A stretch of 64,000 bases of DNA from Harmothoe impar (taxonomy: Eukaryota > Annelida > Polychaeta > Phyllodocida > Polynoidae). Position 1 is the stretch's first letter; each line of letters opens with the position of its first letter. The DNA lies in assembly GCA_947462335.1 (NCBI GenBank), contig OX381714.1, forward strand, positions 60,123,800 to 60,187,799, written 5' to 3'. Below are positions 41,035 to 52,894 of this stretch, piece after piece. The position numbers were made by a program, and so were the translations under genes. The notes under the pieces are model-generated. The model was not told the DNA's origin. It worked only from the letters and a program-made list of their open reading frames with translations, and ran no database searches.

Positions 41035-41200
41035 AATCATGAATGCATTATGCCGACTAGGGCTGGATTCATGCATCTTTCTAAACATTTCGGGGCGTGC
41101 TAACAACCCCATAGTGACATGTATGGTGCTGTAATGCATGTAGCCATGGTGAGTTGCTTGCCAGGGCTGCATTCATACATTGTGCTCTCAGAAGGGCACA
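41035..41200 (+). mobile_element. TTAA-type MITE, decayed copy
   Basis: CATGAATGCATTATGCCGAC and GGTGAGTTGCTTGCCAGGGC, then TGCATTCATACATTGTGC. The ends are lost. Confidence 0.5.
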
Positions 41201-41639
41201 TTAAACCACAATGAGTAACTGAAAGGCTTAATAATTAAATCAGATAACCTTTTCCAGAAGAATCAGCTACAACGAGGAAGGGGTATCAGACTTCAAATGG
41301 CATCTCTCCGAAAATTGTATCACTGTGAGTGGGGACAAAATGAATCAAGGACATAGCACATCAAAGCAACGTACGGCTCTTAGCCTTAGACCCGATGCCG
41401 TCTGTGTACATACGTCTTATCTATGGACATAGATGTCTGACATATTGCTAATTGCCCAGCTCAACTGGCTCAAGTCACATCCGTTTTTGGGAACCCAATC
41501 TTACTGTGCATCTTCTGTTTGTCATGTCCTTGATCCAACAGCCAGCGCTACAGAAGTCAAACAGTGACTACTTAAGACCCAGCCCACACACATCACCCTT
41601 AACTGACAATCTTAATGCTCTGGGACTTAGTCTATAGTG

Positions 41640-41885
41640 GCTACCTCTGGTTAGTCATTGGGATGTTGGTCAGTATTGGCCAAGTGATGTTCAGAAATGA
41701 CTGAGGCAAAACATAATATGACTAATGCCTCACTCAAAAAGGCGAGTTGGTCAGTACTGACCAACTCGACATTATTAACTAACCTAAGTTGGTCGTATAG
41801 GGAGCCAAAAAATGACATACTTTAGTGACCGAGTTGTTAGCCACTATTGACTAATGTCAGAATATCAGTGTGCCATATTAAAACG
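41640..41885. repeat. interspersed repeat, family D, with a 26-bp palindrome
   Basis: Positions 41743-41768 are a perfect 26-bp palindrome centred on TCAGTACTGA. The surrounding blocks (CTAACCTAAGTTGGTCGTAT, GGGAGCCAAAAAATG) recur, partly inverted, at 52550-52640. Confidence 0.7.
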
Positions 41886-42089
41886 TTTACGTTCCTGTTA
41901 TTGATTCAGATGGCATTGTCCTCTTATACAAACCCCACTGTAATTTGAGTCCAGTATACAGACATACTCTGTAACTATTAGTACATAGTAAGTGTAGGTA
42001 CACAGTAGAATAGTTGTATTTACAGACTGTCAGTACTTTGTACTGTGATACCTGCACTTACTAGGGGCACCTGTTAACAGTGTACAGTA
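41886..42089. other. non-coding
   Basis: Nothing recognised. Confidence 0.4.
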
Positions 42090-42245
42090 CCAGTTTATCC
42101 CGGTGCTTCTCAAGACCGGCGCTTATTTGGAACTGAGACGCTTACCGTACCGTCGCGATTAAGCACCGGGGCGCTCTTCAATTTGGCAGGGCCCTTACCC
42201 AGGCGCTTATACAAGACAGGCGCTAATTCAAGGTCGTGAATTTAG
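42090..42245 (+). repeat. dispersed repeat shared with 17.84-18.04 kb
   Basis: TACCGTACCGTCGCGAT, CCGGGGCGCTCTTCAATTTG, AGGCGCTTATACAAGACAGG: same order as the upstream copy. The recurrent GGCGCTTATACAAG-like phrase suggests an internally repetitive family. Confidence 0.6.
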
Positions 42246-42436
42246 CGCTTAAGAAACATTTGGGGGCTCCCTACTTTCCTCTGCGCGTGCAGCCCCCGCC
42301 CACGACCACCAGTGCCGGGCAGGGCACCCATACACCACCATGTACCCCTATTATCGCCACCTTGGGTACTGTTTGATAATGGATGAGTCGATGTTTTACA
42401 TGTCAAATTGGCGGCCTGTCCTGTGTGCGGTATCAA

Positions 42437-42721
42437 CCCTTTAGGGGCCGCATAGTGCTTAAATTTCAAAATGCCCTTTGTCCTCATAACGCATGAATGC
42501 AGTCCTGGTGAGTAAATCGCCAGTGCTGCATTCAAGCATCATGCCTACTCTACAGGACTAATACACGTCTGAAGTGTTGGTATGATCAGAGACATACATA
42601 TGTAGATCTCTGGTATGATGAACGAATACAGCGCTGAGGAGTCGACTCACCAGCGCTGCATGCATGCATCATGACGACCAAAGGACATAGCACATTAAAG
42701 CACTATGCGGTCCTTAAAGGA
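42437..42721 (+). mobile_element. TTAA-type MITE copy
   Basis: Begins CCCTTTAGGGGCCGCATAG and ends GGTCCTTAAAGGA next to TTAA (42722-42725). It has two palindromes, and the second retains CAGCGCTG. Confidence 0.75.
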
Positions 42722-42932
42722 TTAACTGCTGACTACAGACTAAATATGTTACACAGTCCAAACATACAAATACGACAATATGTCCCCACCTACACAGGCA
42801 TTCTCCCTGTAAAGGACATTAAGAGTGCCACTAATTGAATACATAGGCTACCTCTATGAGGATCAATTAGTCATGGCATTGACTCCTTCTCCGCACTACT
42901 CTAACACTGTTAGTAACAGTAATTGGTGATGT

Positions 42933-43130
42933 ACCCTTTAAGGATAGTGCTTTAATGTGCTATGTCCTTGGCTGGCATGATGCATGAATGCAGCCCTGGC
43001 GAGTAACATACCAGGGCTACATCAATGCATCATGCCGATCCTATGGGATTGAGACACTCCAGAAGGGTAAGCATGATGCACCAATGTAGCACCGACAAGT
43101 TACTTGCCTGATGATACATTTAAGTTGAAA
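42933..43130 (+). mobile_element. TTAA-type MITE, 5' part
   Basis: CCCTTTAAGGATAGTGCTTT, then a strong palindrome around CCTGGCGAGTAACATACCAG, then truncation. Confidence 0.65.
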
Positions 43131-43469
43131 CCACTTACCAGTACCCACACCTAATTACACACATTTAATTTCACACATCTGTGTACACACTAGCAAAATG
43201 CATTGAGCACCAGCTACAGGTGTCAACCTTTGACCTCCCCTGCTTCCCTGTCTAAATATCTGATTGGAGATAATAAGTCAACAATGGCCTACAAAGACTC
43301 TGATGTGAGAGTGAGCCCTTGTTGACACAGGATATGAGGTCACAATCTGAAACCCCTGCTCTCTGATTGGCCAGAGAAATGGGTAACCATGGTACCATAC
43401 ACAGCAGCAGGCCCTGTCAAGGCCAGTCGGTGGTAGTGAATCATTGGGACAAGAAGCAATTCTCCCGTT
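43131..43469. other. non-coding
   Basis: Nothing recognised. Confidence 0.4.
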
Positions 43470-43791
43470 CCCTCAGGGCTGCATTGGTGCATCATGGCGA
43501 CAAATGTCATCTTTTAGCGACATTTGTCCCTAAAGGGTTAAGGACAGTGCTTTAATGTGCTATGTCCTTGGTCGTCATGATGTATGAGTGCAGCCCTGGC
43601 GAGTCTACTTTTCAGTGCTGCATTTGCTATATGCATTATGCCGACCCTTCCTGAGCGTATCAACCTTGTAGAGATCTATAGTTATGATGATGCATGTATG
43701 TAGTACTGAAGAGATACGCGCCATTGCTGCACGCATGCATCATGGTGACAAGGTGCATGGTGCATCAAAGCACTATGCAGCCCTTAAAGGG
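43470..43791 (+). mobile_element. two joined TTAA-type MITE copies
   Basis: A right end, GGGCTGCATTGGTGCATCAT to TAAAGGG, abuts TTAA (43538-43541) and then a second copy ending CCCTTAAAGGG with TTAA (43792-43795). The second copy lost its first bases at the junction. Confidence 0.65.
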
Positions 43792-43795
43792 TTAA

Positions 43796-44326
43796 CTGCT
43801 CACTAACACTAAATGGTGGTGGTTTGATGTTGCATCCTTCTTGTTATTAGTGCCCTTCAAAGTTTCCTTTGGGTGTAGCAAGTCTTCGGAGCTGATAGGT
43901 ACTTAAATGCAAATGCCACATTTGGGATTGTATAGAATTCATGCAATATGGTGAACTCAACTCTTGTTGTGGCAGTAATATAAGTACATGTATTGACATT
44001 GGGGCGTAGTTTACCATAACTCTGGGATATAATGATGTTACTCTGGTATGACCTTCACCTCAGGTCACGTGACCTTAGAAATAAAGAGCAATCTACACAG
44101 CTGCCCTTGGGATGACCTTGACATTAGACTGATGACGTCACCTCTCTGTGAACACGTGACCTTGATGTTTGCATGGCGTGCCCGCGGTCCGTGTCATCAG
44201 TTATACATCAGCCGTTCTGTGCCGTGCATTGTGGGTAGTGACGTCACAGGGCGTCTCCATGACAACCAGATGTATACATCCATCGCCCCCTTACCCACCC
44301 ACACACACACCCCACAACACACATAC
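43796..44326. promoter_or_regulatory. non-coding with an E-box/CRE cluster (44061-44245)
   Basis: GGTCACGTGACC (44063-44074) is a 12-bp palindromic E-box, and a second CACGTG lies near 44153. TGACGTCA occurs near 44132 and 44239. Four palindromic bZIP/bHLH sites within 180 bp suggest a regulatory element. There is no adjacent gene. Confidence 0.45.
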
Positions 44327-44531
44327 GGTAACTGTACCTAGAGTCGGACACGTACCTTGAGATGGACACCTAATTTCGTGATTATTCAAGCATCTTAAGC
44401 TCTTTATTTGTGGGATAAAGTGTAAGTGCTATTCTTTCCAAATAACAAACACTAGAAGCAGTATTGTGCATGAATAACCACAAATTTCACTGCTTATCTC
44501 AGGGTATGTGTCCGACTCGTGGTGAATCTAC
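44327..44531. mobile_element. terminal-inverted-repeat element, family C
   Basis: CTAGAGTCGGACACGTACC at the left mirrors GGTATGTGTCCGACTCGTGG, then TGAATCTAC, at the right. The interior (TGATTATTCAAGCATCTTAA, GCTCTTTATTTGTG) matches the copy at 56435-56647. Confidence 0.85.
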
Positions 44532-45567
44532 TCTACATACAACTGCACCCTCTCAATGTCCAGCACAGCAGCATACCTAGCTTGTGTTGGTTGACAACTT
44601 GTGCCTTTGCACCAACCTGTATCCGAGCAGACCATGGGTTTTCTATTTCACGACCGATCCAATTGTTTCCCCAGTTAAAGTCTCTGATATGCAATCCTAT
44701 TTAGCTTAAAATGTCAGCTTTTGATTTAAGATTGGGAATTGTTGCTGGTCGCAGTAACCATGACCATGGCACTGCTCTTGGGCAGAGGCAATATGCAAAA
44801 CGACAAGAATATGTTTGTAGAATGCCCCTCCCCCGCCCAGCCTGACTGTTTGTTTGTCTGTCCTGGGACGTTTGGGCCATACCACATTCTGTAGCTCAAG
44901 CTGGCACCATCTGAGGGCATACCCTCTCTGTATGGATACATACATCTTCATCCACCTTCAGCTAATGTATAATAATTCATTCAACATGGTGTGATTCTAA
45001 ACCAAGAATATGTTAGGAGAGTGATACTTTTGTTAGAGATTGTGGACCGCTCAGAGAGGATATTCCTGTATTGACATCTGTGTGAGAATGACCATGACTG
45101 TGGGTGTCCCTTGTTGGCCGGACACTGGTGTATTATTGACGTAGATTACACACCAATGTGGTAACACACATCCAGTAGTTATGCTGACTAACCCTTTATG
45201 GACCAACTGACCACAGAGTACATGGCTCCTAGGGGTTAGGCCATGGGCGCATCCATGGTCGAGGCTTAGAAGTTCAATCAGGTAACGCTAGTGTTGTACA
45301 GTAAGCCTTTAATAGCCCTTTAAGGACGGCATGATGCCTCAAGGTGGACTAACTGAACCCCTGAAGAGTAACCCCCTCTTCTGTGTATATGTATATGTGT
45401 ATAAGGTTCTTCACTCTGTCACCTGACTAAAAGTGGGGGCGCGTTGGTAACCCGTAGGTTCTCTATACCAATGAGACCAAAGGGAGGGAAAGAATCATGC
45501 ATAATTAAGTCCAGCTGGTGAATGTGAGCAGGTTTGAAGGGCAGTTTTGTAGCTGTGGTGAAGCAAA
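44532..45567. other. non-coding
   Basis: Only a short MITE-like phrase at about 45315 (CCCTTTAAGGACGGCATGAT). No gene. Confidence 0.5.
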
Positions 45568-45852
45568 TACTCTCGTTCCCAAATCCTTCCGAAGGAAGGC
45601 TCTGGTAACTGCCAAATGTTGGGATTTTGCTGGGTCTGGGCAACCCCTGCTGGTAGGCTGGGACCAGCAAACAGAAACAGGAAATGGAACCAGAAAGGCT
45701 GATAGTAAAACTACCATCGTACATTCTGGTTCCATTTCCTGTTCCTGTTCGCTGGTTCCAGCCTACCAGCAGGGGTTGCCCAGACCCAGCAAAGTCCCAA
45801 GTTCAAGGTCATTTGGCTGTTACCAGAGCCTTCCTTCGGAAGGATTTGGGAA
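45568..45852. repeat. inverted repeat, arms about 128 bp, spacer 28 bp
   Basis: The left arm 45568-45695 mirrors 45724-45852. Matching blocks include CTCTCGTTCCCAAATCCTTC, CTGGGTCTGGGCAACCCCTG and GGAAATGGAACCAGAA. Differences include a small indel near 45628/45800 and a few substitutions. Open frames on both strands are products of the symmetry. Confidence 0.88.
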
Positions 45853-48289
45853 CGAGAGTATAAAGCACACAGCACCCCTCCTCGTTTCTATGACCCTTCA
45901 TGCACTACACAGTGCATTGATGTACTGTGTTGCTTGAAGTCATGATACATGAATGCAGCTTTGGAGAGTCACTGCATGACCAGTGCTGCATTTGGCCTTA
46001 TTTAGTCGGTATGAAGCATCAATGCAGTGCTACTGAGTCATTGTATTCTTGCAATCATTTATGCTGTAGAATTTACAAGCCGTAAAAACTGAAATGTAGG
46101 CAAGGACCTCAAGATTACAGCCAGCTACTCGGCCATTGTCCGGCAGGTTTTCATATAGACTGGGTGAAGCAAGGGATTTATGCATCGAGCCCAAAACGGG
46201 AGGAGAGTTTTTTCTGCATTTTTTTTTGTCAACAACTCAACATCAAGGTTCATGCTGTCCTTAAAGGGCTAGTAGACTCAATGGTGGTGGATGTGGATGT
46301 ACTTGATGTATTGGATTCATTGTGTCAGATGGAAGCTGACACAGTTATTATTGTGGCAGGCTGGTTGTCATAGCCTGTCAGTAGTCCTTTTGTGAGGGAT
46401 GGCCTGTAAATAGGTACACAATGCAATGTCTATTACTGTCCAGAGATGACATTCCATTGTCGACAAAAGGTAGGAAATCCTAAGAATTTGGTCAATTGTC
46501 TCTGTACAGAAATCCCCGCAAAAAAATAAGAATTCCTTCAAAAGTAGGGAAAGTGGCATCTCTGCACTGTCACTGTTCAGTTCAAAATGTGTAACGGATC
46601 CTCTGACTGGTTCTGTAGCTGGTTGCTAGGATAAACACTCTCTGGGCCGGAACCAGCAGTATACTGAAGCTGGTTGCTGGTGTCCTGAAGCACCGAGGCT
46701 GCATCCAGCGATGTCAATGCATTCTGGTCTGGATGTGAACCTCTGCCAAAATGCTGACAAAATGGCAGCTATTAACATACCCACCCTGTCACTGTTTGGG
46801 CTTTGAGTTCAGCTTTATGTCAGACCAGCTGAATGGACGACTGTTGCGACAGGGAGTGGTGACATATATCACTTGTTAGATCTGACTTTCATTTGATGGC
46901 GGTCTATATATTGTATCATCTGGTCGCTATTTTAGAAAGATGTTGAATACAACCTATACATTTGAAATGCTGTGTCCCTGAAGGCAAAGAACAGTGTAAA
47001 ATATGTATAGAATCTGATATTGGGATTTAAGAGAATAATGTCCCATTAAGGACGAACAAATCTATTCAGATTCCACCAACATTTGTGTTTTGAACTTTGA
47101 TAACATTAGAATATCTTTTTTTTAGATAGAATATCATATCAAAATGTTGTTGTAGACTAATAGGGCTTGGCCAGACAGAACTTTTCATATTAAATAACCT
47201 GTCAAAATAGAATGACCCAACCAGAATTCAAATTGAAAATTGATTGATATTTAAAAGGACATTTTCAGAGAAGAGAAATGGCCGGGAGCTGCTTAGTATG
47301 CTGGTCGGTGTTAGTGTAAGGGTCTGGCGGCAGGGGGCGGCAGGGGGTGGCAGGGGTAGGCCAGGGGCCACTCTCCACCCTCCATACTGAATAGGGGCTT
47401 TTAAGGTTCTAGTTGGTTATTTATACACCAGGGGGTGCCACTGGCATATACAGGATACACTGCAGGACGGCCATTTTGTTAGAGTTCACTATGGACTGAA
47501 ATTGTACCGTTGAAAGGTGGTTCGATAGCTTTCTGAGTAAAACCCCCTGGGTAAAACCTTCTTAAAAAATAGATGAAATTAGCTCAATGTTAAGGTGTAT
47601 TTCCCATAAAACTGTTATGTAGAAATAGAATATTTTGCTTTAAAATTGCTAGAAACAACAACATGAATGCCGTAAATGTTGTCATTTCACATTTATTTTC
47701 TCCTGCAGTCCTACCTGTTATCCAATAAGCCAACCATGTCTCATCAGTACCAGCAACGAGATTCCTACCGTACTACATGTATAAGGACCTCTACCTATTT
47801 GGTTTGTGGCCTGACTCAGGGAATGACTGAGGGCGTTTAGGGAACCCAAACAGTCGCCTACTCAAGACTGGGGTAGAAACCAAACACAGTCCTCTGAGTG
47901 GGGTATGGAGAGGGCGGTGAAGCCAAATACCCTACTCACAGCCTGGGACGACCGGGAGCCCATTTAACCCTCCTTGACCACATTTCCTGGCAAAGACAGA
48001 CGTAAATTGCTGTCCAGAGCGTTTCTAAGTCTAAGCCCCCTGAAATCCAGTATTTCATTTCCATTTGGCTTTTCTTTATTTGCTGTTGTTCAAAAAACAC
48101 TTACTGATGTAGTCATCACATACTTACTGTCGTAGTCATCATATTCCGCGCTATGGAGAACTAGCTTCCTTTCTTTAACACTATTTTCAATATTGTAAAC
48201 AGGAATAGCTTGTTGAATAATTTACCTATGCTGTCATGCTGCTTGAGATACTTTATATTGTTTCAGTAGATTCATATTTTCTGTATTTA
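45853..48289. other. non-coding, about 2.4 kb; MITE scraps
   Basis: TTAA-type MITE pieces occur at about 45940-46030. A G-rich GGCGGCAGGGG repeat lies at 47330-47365. No coding region, RNA gene or complete element is recognised. Confidence 0.5.
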
Positions 48290-48395
48290 ACCCCTTAAGT
48301 ACGGCATGATACCTCAATGCCTCATGTGCCATTGTGATCATGATGCACCAAAGCAGTGCTAGCGAGTAACTTGTCATCGCTGCTTCGAGAAACAT
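48290..48395 (+). mobile_element. TTAA-type MITE fragment
   Basis: ACCCCTTAAGTACGGCATGA, then GTGATCATGATGCACCAAAG and GCTAGCGAGTAACTTG. Truncated. Confidence 0.55.
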
Positions 48396-49030
48396 TTCAC
48401 TGCATGGCAAAATAAGTCACTGCAATTATTACCATTAAAATTTATATCAAATTTGAATATTTAGAGCACACTTTACACTCCTGAAGTAAAATAGGCTGCA
48501 GCTAATACGCAAGTCAGATCGCCGGTGGGGCTTATAAGATCAGGACAAAGTCAGGCTGTGGCTTATACACGAGTCCTTAGGTGCATACTGCAGAACTAAA
48601 GTCACCATAATCAGTCGCCCGTGTGAGGCTTATTATAGGATATTCCTGGTCTAGGTGTGGCTAACGCGAGCTAGGCTTATATGCTAGGTTGTACAGTAGC
48701 TGCTTTCAAAATGGCAGTAGCTATGTCCACCTGTTCATCTACAACCCCAATGCTACACCATCCACCCTTCGTGCCCTATCCCAACGCTACAAGCCCCATT
48801 CCCGGCTCCCCCTAACCCGCTCGCCTCAGCGCTACCCGGTAACTGCTTTACGGGTGATTTCCTGATATTATTGTCGCGATTGGCAGATATGATGCCCTGA
48901 GGAAATCAGGCATATCCTGGAACTGCTATGAGACTGTGTATGGGCGACATTATGGGAGTAATAGAGGTACAATGTCCCTATTCAGCTGTCGGATGGAGAC
49001 TTGTTGGTCACTTCCAGGGCTTTTTTAGAC
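48396..49030. other. non-coding; GCTTATA-type repeats
   Basis: The phrase GGCTTATA recurs at about 48527, 48560 and 48627 with nearby AAGTCAG blocks, an old interspersed repeat. No gene. Confidence 0.4.
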
Positions 49031-49425
49031 CTTTAAGGACAGCATGATGCCCCAAGGCTCATACTTAGTTGTTTTCCTGATGCACAGAAGCATCACCAGC
49101 GAGCGACTCGCGGCACTGCATTTGCATCATGCCAATCTTTTGGAATTGAACCAACCCAATAGGGGCCGTCCATAAAGTATGTCACGCCGGAGGGGGAGGG
49201 GGTCTTGGTCAGAGTGTGACAAACAATAATGAAGGTATGGGGAAAAGTGTAACAAGGGGGTGGGTGGGTGTTGAAAATGGTCCATATTTGTGTGACATGC
49301 TTTATGGACCGCCCCATAGCGTATTGCAATGGCAAGTTACTGCGGGTGCTGTGTTCATGCAACATACTGGCAAAAAGGCATAGGTATATTGCATTCAAGC
49401 ACTATGCTGCCCTTGAAGGGTCAAA
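49031..49425 (+). mobile_element. TTAA-type MITE with a nested small element
   Basis: CCTTTAAGGACAGCATGATG to GCTGCCCTTGAAGGGTCAA, with diverged palindromes. It is interrupted at 49162-49315. Confidence 0.6.
49162..49315. mobile_element. 154-bp nested MITE, family F
   Basis: The left end GGGGCCGTCCATAAAGTATG, then TCAC, mirrors the right end GTGACATGCTTTATGGACCG, then CCCC. Flanks share ATA. Non-coding. Confidence 0.8.
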
Positions 49426-49586
49426 GCTATTCTGACATTTCTAGGCCATTCAATTCCACCTCTTTGCTGTACCCTTAATCCCTGTACCATATAATACATG
49501 ACCGTCCCAGTAGGGGAAGTAGGGCTTTTAGCTGCCAAACCCCTGAGGGGGGGGGGCGGTTACTGGCTCTCTGAGTGTAGGTACTA

Positions 49587-49986
49587 AGGCCGTTTTATTT
49601 TGATAACTTGGATTACGGATCCGCCGCCGAGATTTTTGGCATTTTGCAAAAAAAAAAAAAGTTTTATTTTTTATTTTTACCTTTCCCCTCCGAGATTTTT
49701 TGAGAATTTTACCAAAAAAAAGGAAAAAAGTACATGTTGACCAGCAAAAGGTAGAATGTGGCCTTTCAGATTGGGGATAATTCTCAATATATCTTCACTA
49801 GATTGCCCAGAAATGAGATTTTTCAAGCCTTTTTTTTTTTTTTTTTTTTGCCTCTGCCCTTCGGGAAATTTTGTGATCTGGTGCCCCCCGTAGGACAGCT
49901 TTATTTTTTTTTTTTTGCCTCCAGATGCCCTTCCAAAAAGTTGGAGCCAAAAGCCCGTAATCCAAGTTATCCAAAAAAGGTGGCCT
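49587..49986. mobile_element. terminal-inverted-repeat element with poly(A)/poly(T) interior
   Basis: GATAACTTGGATTACGG (about 49601) mirrors CCGTAATCCAAGTTATC (about 49955), and the outer ends are AGGCCGTTTT and GGTGGCC. The interior has long A and T runs and GAGATTTTT/CGGGAAATTTT blocks. The frames here are low complexity. Confidence 0.75.
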
Positions 49987-51399
49987 AACTGTGAAACTAC
50001 AGCCCTTACTATTTTGACATTTGACAGCCCCTTGAAAATGTGTATTAGTTAACAGCCTCCTATTTTCTAAGAAGTTAGATGACAGCCCACTGTTAGGAGG
50101 CCTCTTCCATTTAGCATACGTTTGTTTTGGAATCATATAGATTACTCAAGTCATGTATGAAATATAAGGGTCAATTATTTCCATATCAATGATGACAGCC
50201 CCTGATTCAGAACTTTCCAGTTATTGACAGCGCCTAATTTTTTTATTTTACTTTTATGTGATTGACACCCCCTTTTTTCCCCCTTGCTTCAACGGGTGCA
50301 AGGCAACAGCTCTTTGGGCTTGTTACCGCAGTTGGTACCCATTCCTATACTGAGTACCCTCCCCAGGCCTCTGACACCCACCCCCAGATGCCTGCCTGCC
50401 TGCACGACACCCCAGGGCACTTACAGAAACGTACAGCTTTTAGCTGTAAACCCTGCTACCCTTTGTCATGATGTATACTACAGACCATCCATACAGCCCT
50501 CCTTACCTGGACCCAGCAGTAAGTGACTGCTGACAGTCATACCTCATAGACCCAATCTCTACTCATATATCCCTGCATTACATGGGGAATGCTATAGACC
50601 AATGCAGCAACAAATGGGGACTTTCAGAAAATCTTTTGATGAAGTTTTCTGATGTGTGACGGACAAATACATAAATATATACCCTCAAAATCATGCATTC
50701 TAATACTTTTAGAAGGATACCGGTAACGGTAACTGTCCTGTGAATATTCTGATTGAGATGTTTGCAAACATAGCTATGGCAGACAACATTATGAGGATTC
50801 TGATTAAACACAACTTTATTATTTTTAAAAAGTCACCCTTTTTGGTACATTGGTCTATAGAGTTACTCTGCTAGTGCTGGAATCGGCATTTGCCATATTC
50901 CATACTGAACATCACTAAATGGATGCTATTTCAATCCTCCTTTTTAGACTATTTTCACATGTACCGGTAATAAGTGCAAAGAGCAACTCCGCAGAGTATG
51001 TTTACATTGTTTTTCACTCATTGGAGCTTGGGTCGTTTCACACTCAGCCTACGCCCCGGTCCCTCCCTAATTCCCTCCATTCCTGCCCAGCGTCCCCCGC
51101 CCTTCCCTTTCCCCGTCCCTTCCTCCCCAACCCTATACCCCAAACCTATACCCTCCAAAACCCTAGTCCCTCACCCTATACCCCACAAAACCCTAGTAAT
51201 CTCCAACCCCTCACGCCAACCCTACTAATGGCCCACTCTCGTGAGAAGGCGCGAGACTCGGGATCAATCCCGTACCAGCGCGGTGCGAGAGTTGACGAGA
51301 GCTGGGATCGGGAACGAGGCTGTGGGACGCCGATACGGGTTGTGGCTATTTATAGCGCTGATCACGTGGGCTGGTCACGGGGTGGGGGAGGGGGTGTGG
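49987..51399. other. non-coding; pyrimidine-rich tract at 51045-51230
   Basis: TGACAGCCCC-type phrases repeat at 50020-50230. A C/T-rich stretch holds ACCCTATACCCC and CCAAAACCCTAGT repeats and supports proline-rich frames that I do not accept as genes. Confidence 0.5.
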
Positions 51400-51605
51400 C
51401 CCTTTAAGGGCCGCATGGTGCTTTAATGCACTAAAGCCCTTTTGTAGTCGTGACGCATGAATGTCGCCCTGACGAGTGACTCATGGGTGCTGCATTCATG
51501 CATCATGACGACCCTGTGGATTTGATACACTCCTTTAGGGTTGACATGATGCCTCGATGCAGTAATCAACACTACATTGGTGCATCATAATGCCATATAG
51601 ACATG
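51400..51605 (+). mobile_element. TTAA-type MITE copy
   Basis: CCCTTTAAGGGCCGCATGGT at the left, GCCCTGACGAGTGACTC in the first palindrome, then GATGCAGTAATCAACACTAC in the second. The right end is lost. Confidence 0.65.
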
Positions 51606-52494
51606 AACCATTGAGGTATGATCCAGGAGTATGATGCAGGCCTAACAGGGTTATCCCTGGGCTATATATTCATGGAGGGGCAGTATACCAGGGGAGTGGC
51701 AGGGTGGGGCAGGGTGGGGCCCATGTGTCACAGCTGCCACCACTTTGCCAATGTATGCTGCAGGAATCTATGTATGTCCCAAAATAACATTTCTCCCCTG
51801 CACTGAATCACTTCTTTAGGTCGCTGTGCATGGGCTTGTTTCCAGACGAAAGGCTAATAATTCATGTTAAGGGAAGGATTTTGGTGAGGAGTGGAATTGG
51901 GGAATGTAAGAGAAGAGTAGGAGAAAGGCAGAGGGGCAGGGTGGGCTGGAAGGAGGGGGGGGACAAGGCAGGGAGGGACACAGGTGACAAATGACCTAAA
52001 TGAAACGGGCTTTTCAACATATTGATGCTCCCAATTTTTCAATTCACCGACGGTAGAACTACACTACCGGTAGAAGCTGTAAAACTATGGTAGATTCGAC
52101 TGTGTACCTATCTCTACTACTTAGAGTGAAGCTCCACCTGGTGGAGTGCCCCCTGATATACCTCAGCGCACCCAGCGGCACCCCCGGTACTAATTAACCC
52201 CTAATTGGCCTGATTACCTGCAGGTAATTACGTCAAGGGAGATGTGTGCCCTGGGGTGGATCAGGGGGATGGATGACTCGTCTGGTGAAGTAAATGCTAT
52301 ATATATATCCTCAGCCATTTGAACTATATAGCTCTAGCTTTGGTATAACCTTTTAATTGCAGGATTAGCATGGTGTAGGAATGCAACACTGACCAGTAAC
52401 AATTGAACTTAAAGCTTTAGGCATCAAGACATCATGTGTGTGTCATTGATGAGTCATTTGGTTCTGTACATATACACCCACTCCCGCAGCAAAC
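51606..52494. other. non-coding; lone ACCGACGGT at 52046-52054
   Basis: No gene. This is the only exact copy of the retrotransposon's 9-bp motif that I found outside it. It is followed by ACTACCGGTAGAAGC. Confidence 0.4.
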
Positions 52495-52870
52495 CTAACC
52501 ACCCTGATATTCCTAGGCTCCTTATACAACCAATCTCTCAGTCACTAGTACCTAACCTAGTTAGCCATTTTCTGGCTCCTTATACGACCAAACTAGGTAA
52601 GTTATTATTGTCAGGTGGGTCAGTACTGACCAACCCACCTTAGTCTTTTAATTTCCAGGGGGAGCAACCGAGTGGTGATCATAGCATCTTACAGGTGGCC
52701 CCTACTTGTGGTATACAAATACAACACACCAATGATGAACCTAGGTTAGCCACTACTGACTGACCTCCTCAGTAACTTTTGAATATAACGTTGCCATTGT
52801 GACGAACACACATATGACGAACCTAGGATAGTCTGTACTGACTAACCCTTTCAACCGATGGATTTTCAGT
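52495..52870. repeat. interspersed repeat, family D, second copy
   Basis: GGTGGGTCAGTACTGACC and the blocks TGGCTCCTTATACGACCAAA and CTAGGTTAGCCACTACTGAC match 41640-41885. Confidence 0.65.
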
Positions 52871-52894
52871 GCATCCTACTCACAAGAATACATG

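Noticed and set aside
51045..51407. Proline-rich 162-codon frame
   Set aside because: Produced by a C/T-rich tract; low complexity, with overlapping frames equally open.
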